DNA from: Tribonema minus
Lineage: Eukaryota > Sar > Xanthophyceae > Tribonematales > Tribonemataceae
Assembly (NCBI GenBank): GCA_017506865.1
Contig: JAFCMP010000357.1
Coordinates: forward strand, 439,001 to 503,000
Direction: 5' to 3'
DNA: 64,000 nucleotides
The first letter of the stretch is position 1; every line of letters starts with the position of its first letter. The translations under genes were made by a program, and so were the position numbers. Below are positions 50,701-60,400 of this stretch, piece after piece. The notes under the pieces were generated by a model, which had not been told where the DNA came from, searched no databases, and saw only the letters and a list, made by a program, of their open reading frames with translations.

Positions 50701-53635
50701 TCTAAAATAGGGCTACCCTGGGCGAGGGTTGCTCCTGCGTCAATCCGGCGCGTGTTGTAAGTTGTTGTTTCTTGACATCTTGACACGAGCTCAAGTTCAT
50801 AGACTACATTGTCATGGTTGTCTTGCGTCCTGCGCGGAAAACGCTCGAATGCAAGAAATCTGCAATGTGTACCTCATGCGCAGGGACGCTCCCGCCACGA
50901 GACCCAACTATGAACCCCCACACGTACTCACTCACCCGTTCACTCACGACTCACTCACCCGCCCCCCCCCTGCGCCCCTCCCACCAGGCGCTGCGCGTCG
51001 GCACGGCGGTCTACGTAGCGCACCACAACCATGGCGCCCCCCCCCCGAGCACCCCCCCCTCTCTCAGGTCCTGCTGCAAAATCGCCGTCGCACTTTTTGT
51101 GGCATTCGCCAAGGCGGTCTGGAGCGCTCTGCGCGAGGCGTGGCTCACTGGCGAGAGCATCTTCGTGTCCGCCGATAAGGGGCACTGGCAGGTGCCGGAT
51201 GGCGTGGATGATGACAGGGAGAGGCTGGAGAGGGAGAGCTTCATCATAGGGTACGAGCCCGTGTTCAGGGACTTCAGCGCCAACGGGACGTATTACATCA
51301 TCGTCGTGCTGCTGCGGCTCATGGGCACGGCGCTGGTGAGCGAGCTGAGCGCTGACATTGGTGTTGAAGTTGAAGTCGTTGCGAACTTTGTGGTTTCACG
51401 AGGCTGTCGAGACGATGTTGCGTGCGCAACGTCACTGGCTGAGCTGTTGTACGCTTGGGCTGACCATGTGTGGAGCATACGCACTTGCCCACAGTGTATT
51501 TGCAAAGTGGTGATCGTGTAAATTGCGGTGGATGCTACAGAGGATGCTACAGAGTTGTGGCCTGTCAGCGATTGCGATTATACTCTGCACTCCAGTGAAG
51601 GCTGACCATCCTGGTGTGTTCTGCACAACCAACCTCGCCATGTCATTGTTGTGATGCCACTGAAGCGGGCATGTCGTGCACCAAAGCATACCGTACCTAC
51701 ATACTCTTCCAGCAGCTAAAACACGCCCTCTCGACGCCCCCATAAAGATTGCGGTGCTGGTGTCGGATGGCGCCCTTGCCATTGCATACCTACACAAATC
51801 ATCTGATATAAACACATATTCACATCTCTCACTCATCTACGCATGCTCCCCCCCTTGCAGATTGCGGTGCTGGTGTCGGACGGCGCTCTCTCCAGTGCCA
51901 TCCTGTGCTTCCTGTACCTGACCAACCTGCTGGTGCTGCTGGTGTGGCGGCCCTTCAGCAACTCATTCTTGCAGTTTGCTGAGGGCGTGACGCTCCTCAT
52001 CAACTTCGCGTGCCTAGTCATCACGTGGGTCGCCGCCGTGAAGGCCAAATACGACACCACGCTCAGCGACGTGCTTTACGGCACCTTCATGGCGCTGCAA
52101 GTTTTCAACCTCGTGGTGGTCATAGGTGAGCCGCGCCGGCAGTTTCAGCTGACGCTGTATGTATGTAGTCTATGTGTGTGTGAGGAGCTCACATTAGTGC
52201 TGATCTGGCAGAGGAATCGAGAATGGTACCACACCTGCATGTGCCAGTACTGTCATGGATACATCGGCACAGTAGGGTTATGCGTGATGCCTTGTTGGTT
52301 GCTGCTTCAACACACGCGCATCTGACTGTTGTCTGGACCTCTGCAAGCCAGATGAGCACCGCTGACACTGCCACTTTCGTTGCTGCTGCTGCTGCTGCTG
52401 CTGCTGCCGCCGCCACCGCCACCGCTGCTACCATGGTCACTGCAGTGCCCATCTATTTAGACATGATACTGGTCATTGTTGGGCGCGCCAATAACAAGCT
52501 ACGCAAGGACCTCAAGAGGAAGGACAAGAAAGCGCCGCCGCCGCCGCGCGTGCGTGTGAGCGCCAGAGACGTGTGCTACTACACGCGCGTCATGGTCAAA
52601 GAAAACGCCGCCGCCATGTGGCGCAGCTTGCGGCGCGGGGTGCGCTCGACCGATCAGGTGAAGTTTGAAATATTGAAGTTCAATAGTTGAGGTTGTAACT
52701 TGAAAGTTGGCAGATGTAGCTGTCGTTTGCGGCTCAACCTGTGCCAATGGGGTGGCTCCCTCCGACACGCACACCTATGGCGAGCGCTGCTTTTGCGCAG
52801 CCGAGCGGCTGGGTGGACTGTGCCATGGCCTTTGCTCTTCTTTTCAATTCTGGAAGTGGGGTGAGCATGTCTTGACGAGCTTCTGAGCACTGTCACAGGG
52901 CTCTCGCCACCATGCACACAAACACGGCCAAGGCTGGACACTCCCCGATAACTCAGCATATAGAGGGCAGACAGATACCAATGCCGTGGTTTGAATTCGA
53001 CGAGTTTGTCGCACGGCCGGCCACCCTATGCAGCACCTGAAGTATGCAGGGAGCACGATGTCTATTCTTCTTACATTATGTTGGTCCAGTGATCGTCGAG
53101 CTCCACCATTGGTGAGCAAGCTGTTTGTGCAAACAATCCTTTGAACCCTTCCAGCTTGATTATCATGATGCTCAGTCATTACAGGCATTGCGCCACCCCA
53201 TGATTGTTGTCACAAGAGTCGTCGAGTTTCATGCGCTGCCTATTCTGACGTGACACTGCCCCCGCCCCCCTGCCCTAATAACAGCGCTCGTTTCGGCGCA
53301 CAAGGCATCAACACATGTGCACCACTTGACACTGGACAGATCTTGTGAGCTGTTCCTCGGGCGCGCGCGCCTTCCTACTCAGACCTGACGCTGTCCCTGC
53401 CCCAATGACAAGTTGAACTTTCTATGCGGCGCCCAAGTTACCGTGCATCTACGCATGCGCCAGCGCTTGACGCTGGACAATCCTGTCGGCTTTTCCTTGG
53501 TGATGCGTGCAGGCTATCATGCCGCCGCAGCACGGGGTTCTGGCGCCACCCGTCAAGGACACAAGGCTGCCCCGCAAGGGCTCCATGAACAGCTCCAGCA
53601 TCATGTTCAAGCTGCCTCCGCAGAGCCCTATCTAA
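35705..53635 (+). CDS. Secreted-stalk, beta-propeller and multi-pass membrane (channel-like) protein, paralogue 1
   Basis: Twenty-three phase-consistent exons: 35705-35978, 37220-37552, 38167-38220, 38686-38793, 39314-39421, 40029-40163, 40921-41307, 41540-41618, 42131-42298, 43233-43308, 43852-44058, 44400-44642, 45087-45222, 45852-45955, 46994-47380, 47977-48050, 48689-48893, 49453-49581, 50345-50578, 50988-51335, 51861-52125, 52446-52657 and 53513-53635; 1462 aa. Residues 1-26 are a signal peptide, then a Gly/Ser linker. A Pro/Thr stalk (VTDAP and AADTTPAPT repeats) runs to about 430. About 467-880 form SBBP/PQQ-like propeller blades (for example TFVAGASG, VFVAGATWGNM, GADMVVLQLNAHTG, VTRMDAFVQTLDRETG). 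A membrane part follows with about 7-8 helices, including NTILVFGITTLMILIHLLGV, ELIFLLFAYEGAV and SVVLLVLYPILLLLLAI, and then YLTNLLVLLVWRPF. The tail is basic. The membrane part recalls fungal/protist TRP-like proteins; this is unproven. The exon 9 acceptor is the least certain. Confidence 0.8.
37372..37490 (+). repeat. 15-bp coding minisatellite (VTDAP)
   Basis: About eight units of CCAGTTACGGACGCG and variants in exon 2 of paralogue 1, encoding Val-Thr-Asp-Ala-Pro. Synonymous differences between units indicate some age or selection on the peptide. Confidence 0.9.
38611..40163 (+). repeat. Tandemly amplified intron-plus-exon units with telomere-like tracts
   Basis: Three units each contain GAGGTCAT.GCTGTAG, CACGACCA.GCCCC, a CCCTAACCCTA tract, a short spacer, a GACAG or AACAG acceptor and an AADTTPAPT exon. 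The exons start at 38686, 39314 and 40029. A more diverged relative precedes the exon at 38167. TG-rich microsatellites follow each exon. Confidence 0.9.
42299..42585 (+). repeat. 102-bp array at the exon 9 donor of paralogue 1
   Basis: Three units start at 42299, 42401 and 42503 (GTGCGCTGAG, ATGCATTGAG, GTGCGCTGAG), the first being the intron donor itself. Each continues with GTGGCTTA.C..CA..CTTC and ends with GGTGCCA/GTGCCG...GGAGACA. The sequence just before each unit resembles the exon end GATGGCAG. Confidence 0.85.
42668..43204. mobile_element. Candidate MITE-like foldback element with terminal inverted repeats
   Basis: The ends are inverted repeats: CACACCTTAGACGGCGG at the left and its near complement at the right (CCGTCGTCTAAGGTGTG), one mismatch in 17. 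The interior is full of subterminal GACGACGG/CCGTC and GTCGTGCAGACGAC repeats in both orientations. There is no transposase frame, so it would be non-autonomous. I could not identify a clear target-site duplication. It ends 28 bp before the acceptor of exon 10. Confidence 0.5.
48216..48335 (+). repeat. Short imperfect intronic repeats (ACCGGTGGGCTTGCGCAATA)
   Basis: Three spaced copies of ACYGGTGGGCYTGC with associated CTCCTTGCTYTTT lie in intron 16 of paralogue 1. Confidence 0.7.
50232..50386 (+). repeat. 113-bp duplication of the exon 19 acceptor and start (paralogue 1)
   Basis: A copy beginning GTCCTCGACCCGTCC at 50232 and the real exon beginning GTCTTTGACCCATCC at 50345 match at 37 of the first 42 nt, each after GCCGCNGCAG. 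Preceding intron sequence (CTTCTGACCCTC..TTGCGGTCTCGCCG) is also repeated, with a partial third copy near 50126. The copy reads into an in-frame TGA after 14 codons. Confidence 0.93.
51748..51895 (+). repeat. 113-bp duplication of the exon 21 start (paralogue 1)
   Basis: ATTGCGGTGCTGGTGTCGGA occurs at 51748, after CATAAAG, and again at 51861 as the real exon after CCCTTGCAG. Similarity extends about 30 nt. Confidence 0.93.
53250..53512 (+). repeat. Imperfect intronic duplication (about 131-136 bp) before exon 23
   Basis: CTTGACACTGGACAGA...TTCCTCGG at 53334 recurs as CTTGACGCTGGACAA...TTCCTTGG at 53465, and the preceding CTGCCC..GCCC stretch is also repeated. Confidence 0.65.
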
Positions 53636-54496
53636 GTCCGAGACGCCCAATCTCAGCACAGTGCTGTACCGTAGGAATCCATCCGGACTAGATCGTCGCC
53701 ATCAAATGTGTGTGTGGCGATGGCATTTTGTCACGCAGGAGGGGCAGGTTAGGCGAGCAGACCTTAGTGTTGCTGGGCTTCGAGTTTTTTTGCCGCATTT
53801 GCAGGTTGAACCAGACGCCTGCAAGCGATCTTCAGCCTCTCATGTGGCCCATCAGTGCGTGCGCGCTGCGTGCAAGGGGCGCAATCTCTTTGTAGACAGA
53901 AGACCATCCCTTGAGAAGCGGTCGCACTGCCCATGGAGAGCCTGCACGCTGTCATGCTAAGAGAGCGCCGAGGCGTGATATGTGTAAGTCCTGACGTGCT
54001 TTTAAGAGGACGTCGGGCACTCCATTAGGTTGTGTAGTGTCCTGTCCGCCTAGGTAGCTCTTTTGCGCCTCTCTCCCTTTCTGTGTGCCCCGCCTCCCCA
54101 ACGGTCGGTGACCAATGTCAGTTGTGCGAGTGGTGGTCAATGCTTGACAATGCCCCTTCTTTTGTGTAATGAAAATGTGATGGAGAAATGGATACAACGC
54201 TTAAGCACTGCACGCTTCGCTGTTTCATTGTGTGTTTATCGTTGGTCGCCCCCGCCACCCCCCGCGGGGGTCCCTGCGACGTTCAACGGCTGAATTCTGG
54301 GGGTTCCAGCGATTCAGCGATGAAAAAAAAATGAGTGATGCCATGCATGTGTTCGCTGGTTGCATGTGCAGCAAACGCGAGGCAAGTCTACGCTCGTGTC
54401 TGCACACTCTATGCCAGCCTGGATCCTCGCGCGTCAGTGGCAGCGTTAAACGGCAAGCTCTCGAAGGCACCAGCTTGAGGTGACCAAAGTCGGATC
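53636..54496. other. Spacer between the tandem paralogues
   Basis: About 860 bp containing the 3' end of paralogue 1 and the promoter of paralogue 2. The open frames here are short and unsupported. No repeat or RNA gene recognised. Confidence 0.5.
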
Positions 54497-57400
54497 ATGC
54501 TGCTGGCGGCAGTGACCTTGTCGCTGATAGCTGGTGGGATACGGTGTATAGACTGCGTTGAATCCAGCGCAGCGCACCAGCAAAAGGCAGTCGCCTCACG
54601 GCACTTGCATGCTGAGGACACCAAGGCAGTGTATCCATGGCCAGGGCAAGGACACGATTCTCGGCGGCTTTCGGCGTCGTCAGGCGCTGGTGCGGCCTCA
54701 AGTGCTGGGAGTGGCTCAGACGGTGGCCAAGCTAGCAGCGGGGGCGGCGGAGGGAGTAGCAGTGGAGCTCCGCCACCACCCGCATCCAGCAGTGGCGGCG
54801 CCGGGGGCAGTAATAGTGGAGCGCCTCCTGCATCTGGTGGGGGAGGAAGCAGCACTAGTGCAGGTGTGTGCAACTCTGCTTGTTGCGGATTCTGTGCTGC
54901 TACGCAACAAGCGCAGTGGTACGTACAAGTAGCAGCACTGCGTTCATGCGAAAAGTAGTAGCCGCACGAAGTGTGCCCTCGGTTTGCCAGTGAAGGCTGC
55001 TGTGGTAAAGCCTAGTTGGCTATGTCTGTGATGTTGGCTTCGACGATTTCATGACAGACAACGATAGCGGTACTGTAGTCCTGCTTCAGTACCATGCTTG
55101 GGGTGCAAGATCGGGGATAACGTGCGGGCGCAGCTTGTAACAAATCTCATGATACATTACACTCTTGCTGAAACATGAACAGCAGCACGCGTCAACTTTT
55201 GCGCTAGATTGTCCTCACTGAGCAGTGTTACATTGACAGCGAATTGACATGCCGCATGTCTCATCGCTGATGCGCGTCTGGGAGCAGAAAGTCACACTGA
55301 AACATATGGGATTGCGATCATGACTTCAATTGCAAGGGCAATTGTATGGGTGATTGTACTGGTCTGTGTCCTCAGCTGCAGCATGCGCCTAGCATAGCAT
55401 CGTCAGTCACTGCCTGTCCAAAACACTCCATCTCGACAAGGTTGAGACGCACTGTACAACTGATCGCCGACAGGCACATGTGAACACCAAGGCACAAGCG
55501 CTGTTTGTGTGTGGTCAGCATGTTCATTGGCGTTGTATCGAGAGTGGGAGTGGGGGTATGCATTCTGCGGCTGCGCCTATGCTTCCCCCCCCCCCCCCCC
55601 CTCCCTCTCTACACCCCAAGTTCGCACCTAATCTTGACCGAGAAACAGGCATACCGGTTCTCGCTCCACGACTCCTTACGCCCCGTCGTGCTCGGTTGGT
55701 TTCTTTGCTGACACAGGAAATGGCTGGCTACACTCCGCTTCTCACTTGTTAGACTCTGACGCTCTCTTGTCTCCAAAACAGGGCCTGCTTCCTTATTGTC
55801 TACGAAAGCCAACCTTTGTCTCAGCGAGAGTCGTCTGATCGGAAGTTGCGGCGGTGTCCATAACAAACAGGCATGCGTTTCACCCCTGCTCTACTGAAGG
55901 TATCCACCATATTACCTATGTTCTCCGCACTGTTGCGGGTGGCAGCAGCCCTCAACACATGCACCATACGCCATGCTGCTGAGATCTCACACGTACACTG
56001 GCACTGAGACTGTTGTCCTTGCCCAGCATCCACCTTGTGCCCGGTTGGCCCAGCAGCACCAATTGTGCTGCGCTCTCTCACAGCAGTACAGGCTGCGCGC
56101 AAGTACGCAAAAGGCGCTGTCTATCACACAGCTGCAAACTCATTCTCTTTCTGTCATGACTTGTCATTGTTGGTTGCCAAGCAGGCAACAATCCGTCCGG
56201 CAGCAGCCAATCAGATTCCTCATTCTTTTTCTGCCGTGTGTGTCATTTTTGGGTGCCGCCAAGCAGGCAACGCTCAGTCCGGCAGCAGCCAATCAGATGC
56301 CCCGCCGCCTGCTCAACCGGAGGCTCCGCCCCCCACCCCTCCCCCCCCGCCGCCGGCGGACAGCGGGTCTCAGTCCGGAGGCAGCAATGGTGAGAGAGGC
56401 ACTGATACATGTGGGCGGCAGTTTTGCTGCTTCTCTGTGGGATGACGTACCAGTGCGCATCTATGTGTGCGCCTTCGGCAAAGGCCGTCGGATATTTCAG
56501 CGGAGCGACGCATTGGCAATATTAAGTCGCCACTTGTCGCGGCGTGCGCAGCGTTCATCATGCTACAGGTAGTTTTCCAATACCATGTCAGTCCACTTTG
56601 TTTGGGTGTTGGCAGGCTTTTTCAAGAGGCCTGGCAAAAGCGATTGAGTGGCGCTTGCACCGTCATTGGAAACCTCTGTGCAGCTGCCATCGTGTACAGC
56701 AGCTAGTCTTGCCCATTGCTGACCGCTGACCGCTTAATTGCACGTTCTCTGAACGCAGGTGGCTTTCAGTCCAATGGCAGTGATGGCAGTGCAAGCTCTC
56801 AGGCAGGAGCATCCCAATCGTCCGGCGCCAGCTCTCAGTCAGGTGCCACTCAATCCGACGGCGGCAACACTGGAACTTCAACAGCAGGCAGTGACGTGCC
56901 TGCAACACAGGCGCCACCGCCGCCGCCTGAAGAGCCAGCACCAACGGCACCGCCAGCTGAGACGCAACCGCCTGCTGAGGCCACCGCACCCCCTGCTGCT
57001 GTGACCGATGCGCCGCAAGCGACAGATCCGCCGCAGGCAGCAACGCAGCCTCCTGCAGCAGAGACGCAGGCGCCTGTCCCACAGACCGACGCGCCGGTGG
57101 CGGACACTGCGCCGCCTGTGGACACGCAGCCTCCTGCTGAGGCCACAGCACCGGCACAGGGGACTGCCCCCCCCGCTGCTGACACCCTTGCGCCTGATAC
57201 GCCGCCGCCCGCCGCAGAGACGGCTGCGCCGGTAGCCGAGACGGCGCCGCCGGCAGAGACGCAGCCCCCTGCTGATGTCACGGCACCGCCTGCCGACGCG
57301 ACTGACGCTCCGCAAGCGACAGACGCGCCACAACCAGCCACGCCGGCGCCTGACACGCCGCCGCCCGCAACGGAGACCGCCGCACCAGTGCCGGCAACTG

Positions 57401-60400
57401 CTGCGCCGGCAGCGACGCAGCCCCCTGCTGATGTGACGGCACCGCCTGCTGACGCGACTGACGCTCCGCAAGCGACAGACGCGCCGCAACCAGCCACGCC
57501 GGCGCCTGACACGCCGCCGCCCGCAACGGAGACTGCGGCACCAGTGCCGGCAACTGCTGTGCCGGCAGCGACGCAGCCCCCTGCTGATGTCACGGCACCG
57601 CCTGCCGACGCGACTGACGCTCCGCAAGCGACAGACGCGCCGCAGCCAGCCACACCGGTGCCTGACACGCCGCCGCCCGCAACAGAGACTGCGGCACCAG
57701 TGCCGGCTACTGCTGCGCCGGCAGAGACGCAGCCCCCTGCTGATGTGACGGCACCGCCTGCCGACGCGACTGACGCTCCGCAAGCGACAGACGCGCCGCA
57801 ACAAGCCACGCCGCCGCCTGACACGCCGCCGCCCGCCGCGGAGACTGCCGCGCCGGTAGCAGAGACGGCGCCGCCGGCAGAGACGCAGCCCCCTCCTGAT
57901 GTCACGCCACCGCCTGCCGATGCGACTGAGCCCCCTGCTGCTGGCACCCCTGCAGCCGAGACCCCTGCGCCCAGCGCAGATGGTGGCGCTACAGAACCGC
58001 CGCCGTTTCCCACGGCACCGGTCACCGCTGCGGAAACGGCTGCGGACACCGCGGCCACTGCTGCCCCCAACACGCCGCTGCCCCCAGATGCAGGTACTCA
58101 GCCCCCCTCGCAGCCTCCACAGACTGCCATACCTACCGTGGCAGCGACGCCGGCTGACGGGACCCCCGTCCCGACAGGTGAGGCGCCGCCAGCCGCGACA
58201 CCGCCGCCGGGCACGCAGCCTCCCGCGACTCCCCCTGCAACGCCGTTGCCCAGCGGACAGCAGACGCCGGTGCCGAGTGGTGCGCAGACGCTCGCCAGTG
58301 ACGCGCCGGCAACACAGGCGCCCGGCGCCGAGCCAGCCACGGCAGCGCCTGCCAGCGACGCGCCGGAAACCGCGCCGCCCGCGACCGCTGCGCCGACGGG
58401 CGATGCCACTGCAGCGCAGACTGCCGCTCCGCCAGCTGTGTCCGTTGCGCCCACGCAGCCTCCCTCTGACCCCCAAGCTACTGAGCAGCCGACACCGCCC
58501 ATCCTCGGCACACCGGCGCCGTCAGGTCAAGGCACGGCTCCAGGAACGGCTGCCGCTGCTACTGTGGCAGGCGCTACCCCGGGGCCGACTGGTGCCGCCA
58601 GCGCCGCCGCAACCGCTGAGCCGACGGTGCCAGCCACAGCTGCTGCGACAGCGGCAGCAGCAACTGCGGCACCCACTCAGGATGGCACTGCTGCGAACGC
58701 TACGCCTGCGCCTGGCACCCCCGGCCCAACGTTTGCAGTCACGCCTGCGGGGGCAACGCCGCCGCCGTCGCAGGGCGCCACCGCGGCAGCGACCGGCACG
58801 CCAGCGCCCGCCGCCACGCTGGCAGCGGTGACGCCTCAGGTCACAGCAGCAGGCGCGACGCCCGCGCCGACGCAGGGCGGCACCATCGCTCAGCAAGCGA
58901 CGCCGGCGCCCGGCACCCCTGCTCCCACGCAGGGGGTGACGCCCGGTGCAACGGCTCCGGCGGCGACTGCGGCGCCGACGCAGGGTGGCGACGGGGGTAA
59001 TGCCGCCACGGCGGGGCCTGCGACCGTTGCGCCGACGCCTGACGGGACGCTTGCTGGCACAGCGGAGGGGACTGCTCCTGTGCCCACGGGAGTCGCGACT
59101 GCACCCGAGCAGGGCACGCCGGGGCCCACGGTCGGTGACACGGTGGCAGTTACGCCTGCAGCCGCGACCCCTGCCCCATCGCAGGAGGGCACTGCTGCTC
59201 AGGGCACGGCGGCGGCGGCGGCGACGCCCGCTGCGACGCTCGCAGGCACGCCAGCGGACACTGCCGCGGGATCGGCTGCAGCGCCGACGCAGCAGGGCTC
59301 AGCGGCTCCGCCCACGCAGCCCCCGCAGACACAGGCGGCGGCGACGCCCCAGGGCACCGCTGCAGGTGCGACGCCCGCGCCCTCGCAGGCGGCGACGCCG
59401 GCCGCTTCCGACGGCGCTTCGCCTGCGCCCACCGCGCAGCAGACAGCGGCAGAGACTGCAGCGCGGAGCGCGACAGCCGCGCCTGCGCAGGGCGCGACGC
59501 CGCTGCCGACGCAACCAGCGGCGCCGGCGACGGCAGCACCGCCCCGGGGCCCTGCGACAGAGGCTGTTACGCCAGTGCCTGCCACGGCGGCGCCGATGCC
59601 GCCTGCGGGCCCAGCAACCGCGGCGCCCTCCCAGCCTGCCGCTTCCGCGCCGCCGCCGCAACAGCCCGTCCCAACTTCAACTTCAAGTACACAGGAGCCA
59701 GTGGGGTGGTCGACGCCGTCGCCGAGCGCTGCGCCTGGGACCGCTGACACGCGCAGCGTGGCGACGCCTCCGCCCGTTGTGGCTGTTACGCCCGCGCCTG
59801 CGTACGTGGCGGGCGGCATGGACCTCGGCAAAGCGGACATTGCGAGGCTCCAGCCGCAGTGGGACTACCAGGGCGGGACTGCAGGTGATGTTTCGTGCTG
59901 TGCTGGCAGTTGGTGGTGTCACGCGATGCAGTGCATTGAGTATGGAGTGTACTGCTGTGTACCTCGAGGTCTGTATCTGGGAGTGATGCTCTGCGTTTTT
60001 GATTGTCTGGAGGCACAGCTACAACCTGGTGCGCTGTTGAAGTATTTCAGAGGTGCTCCTCAATGCTGCCAAATGCACTTGTGCGCAATGCCACATATCA
60101 TGTCTCATGGCATGCTAACCCTCTGGCGACGACGCTGATACCAGGTGCATTGCTACCAAAATGGTGCAATCAGCCATACAGTTGCGTTTTGTTGTCCTTG
60201 CAACCTAACGAGCTTGCTGCACTGGCAGGACGCCCATCACAGCTGCTGTCTGAGCAACGCAGCTGTTTTGTCATTTCGCTGTTTCTCTAAACATACAGGC
60301 ACATTAGGGTTCAGGACAACTAGGTCATCTGTGACCTTAGGACTCGCTTCTGCTTGATCTCTTGCACGTTGTCAGGGTCAACAGCAACTTTGAAGTACCG

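Noticed and set aside
56850..58476. Long minus-strand open frames (407 and 532 codons) opposite the stalk exon of paralogue 2
   Set aside because: They are composition shadows of a GC-rich, stop-poor repeat. The plus strand has a signal peptide, phased exons and a paralogue.
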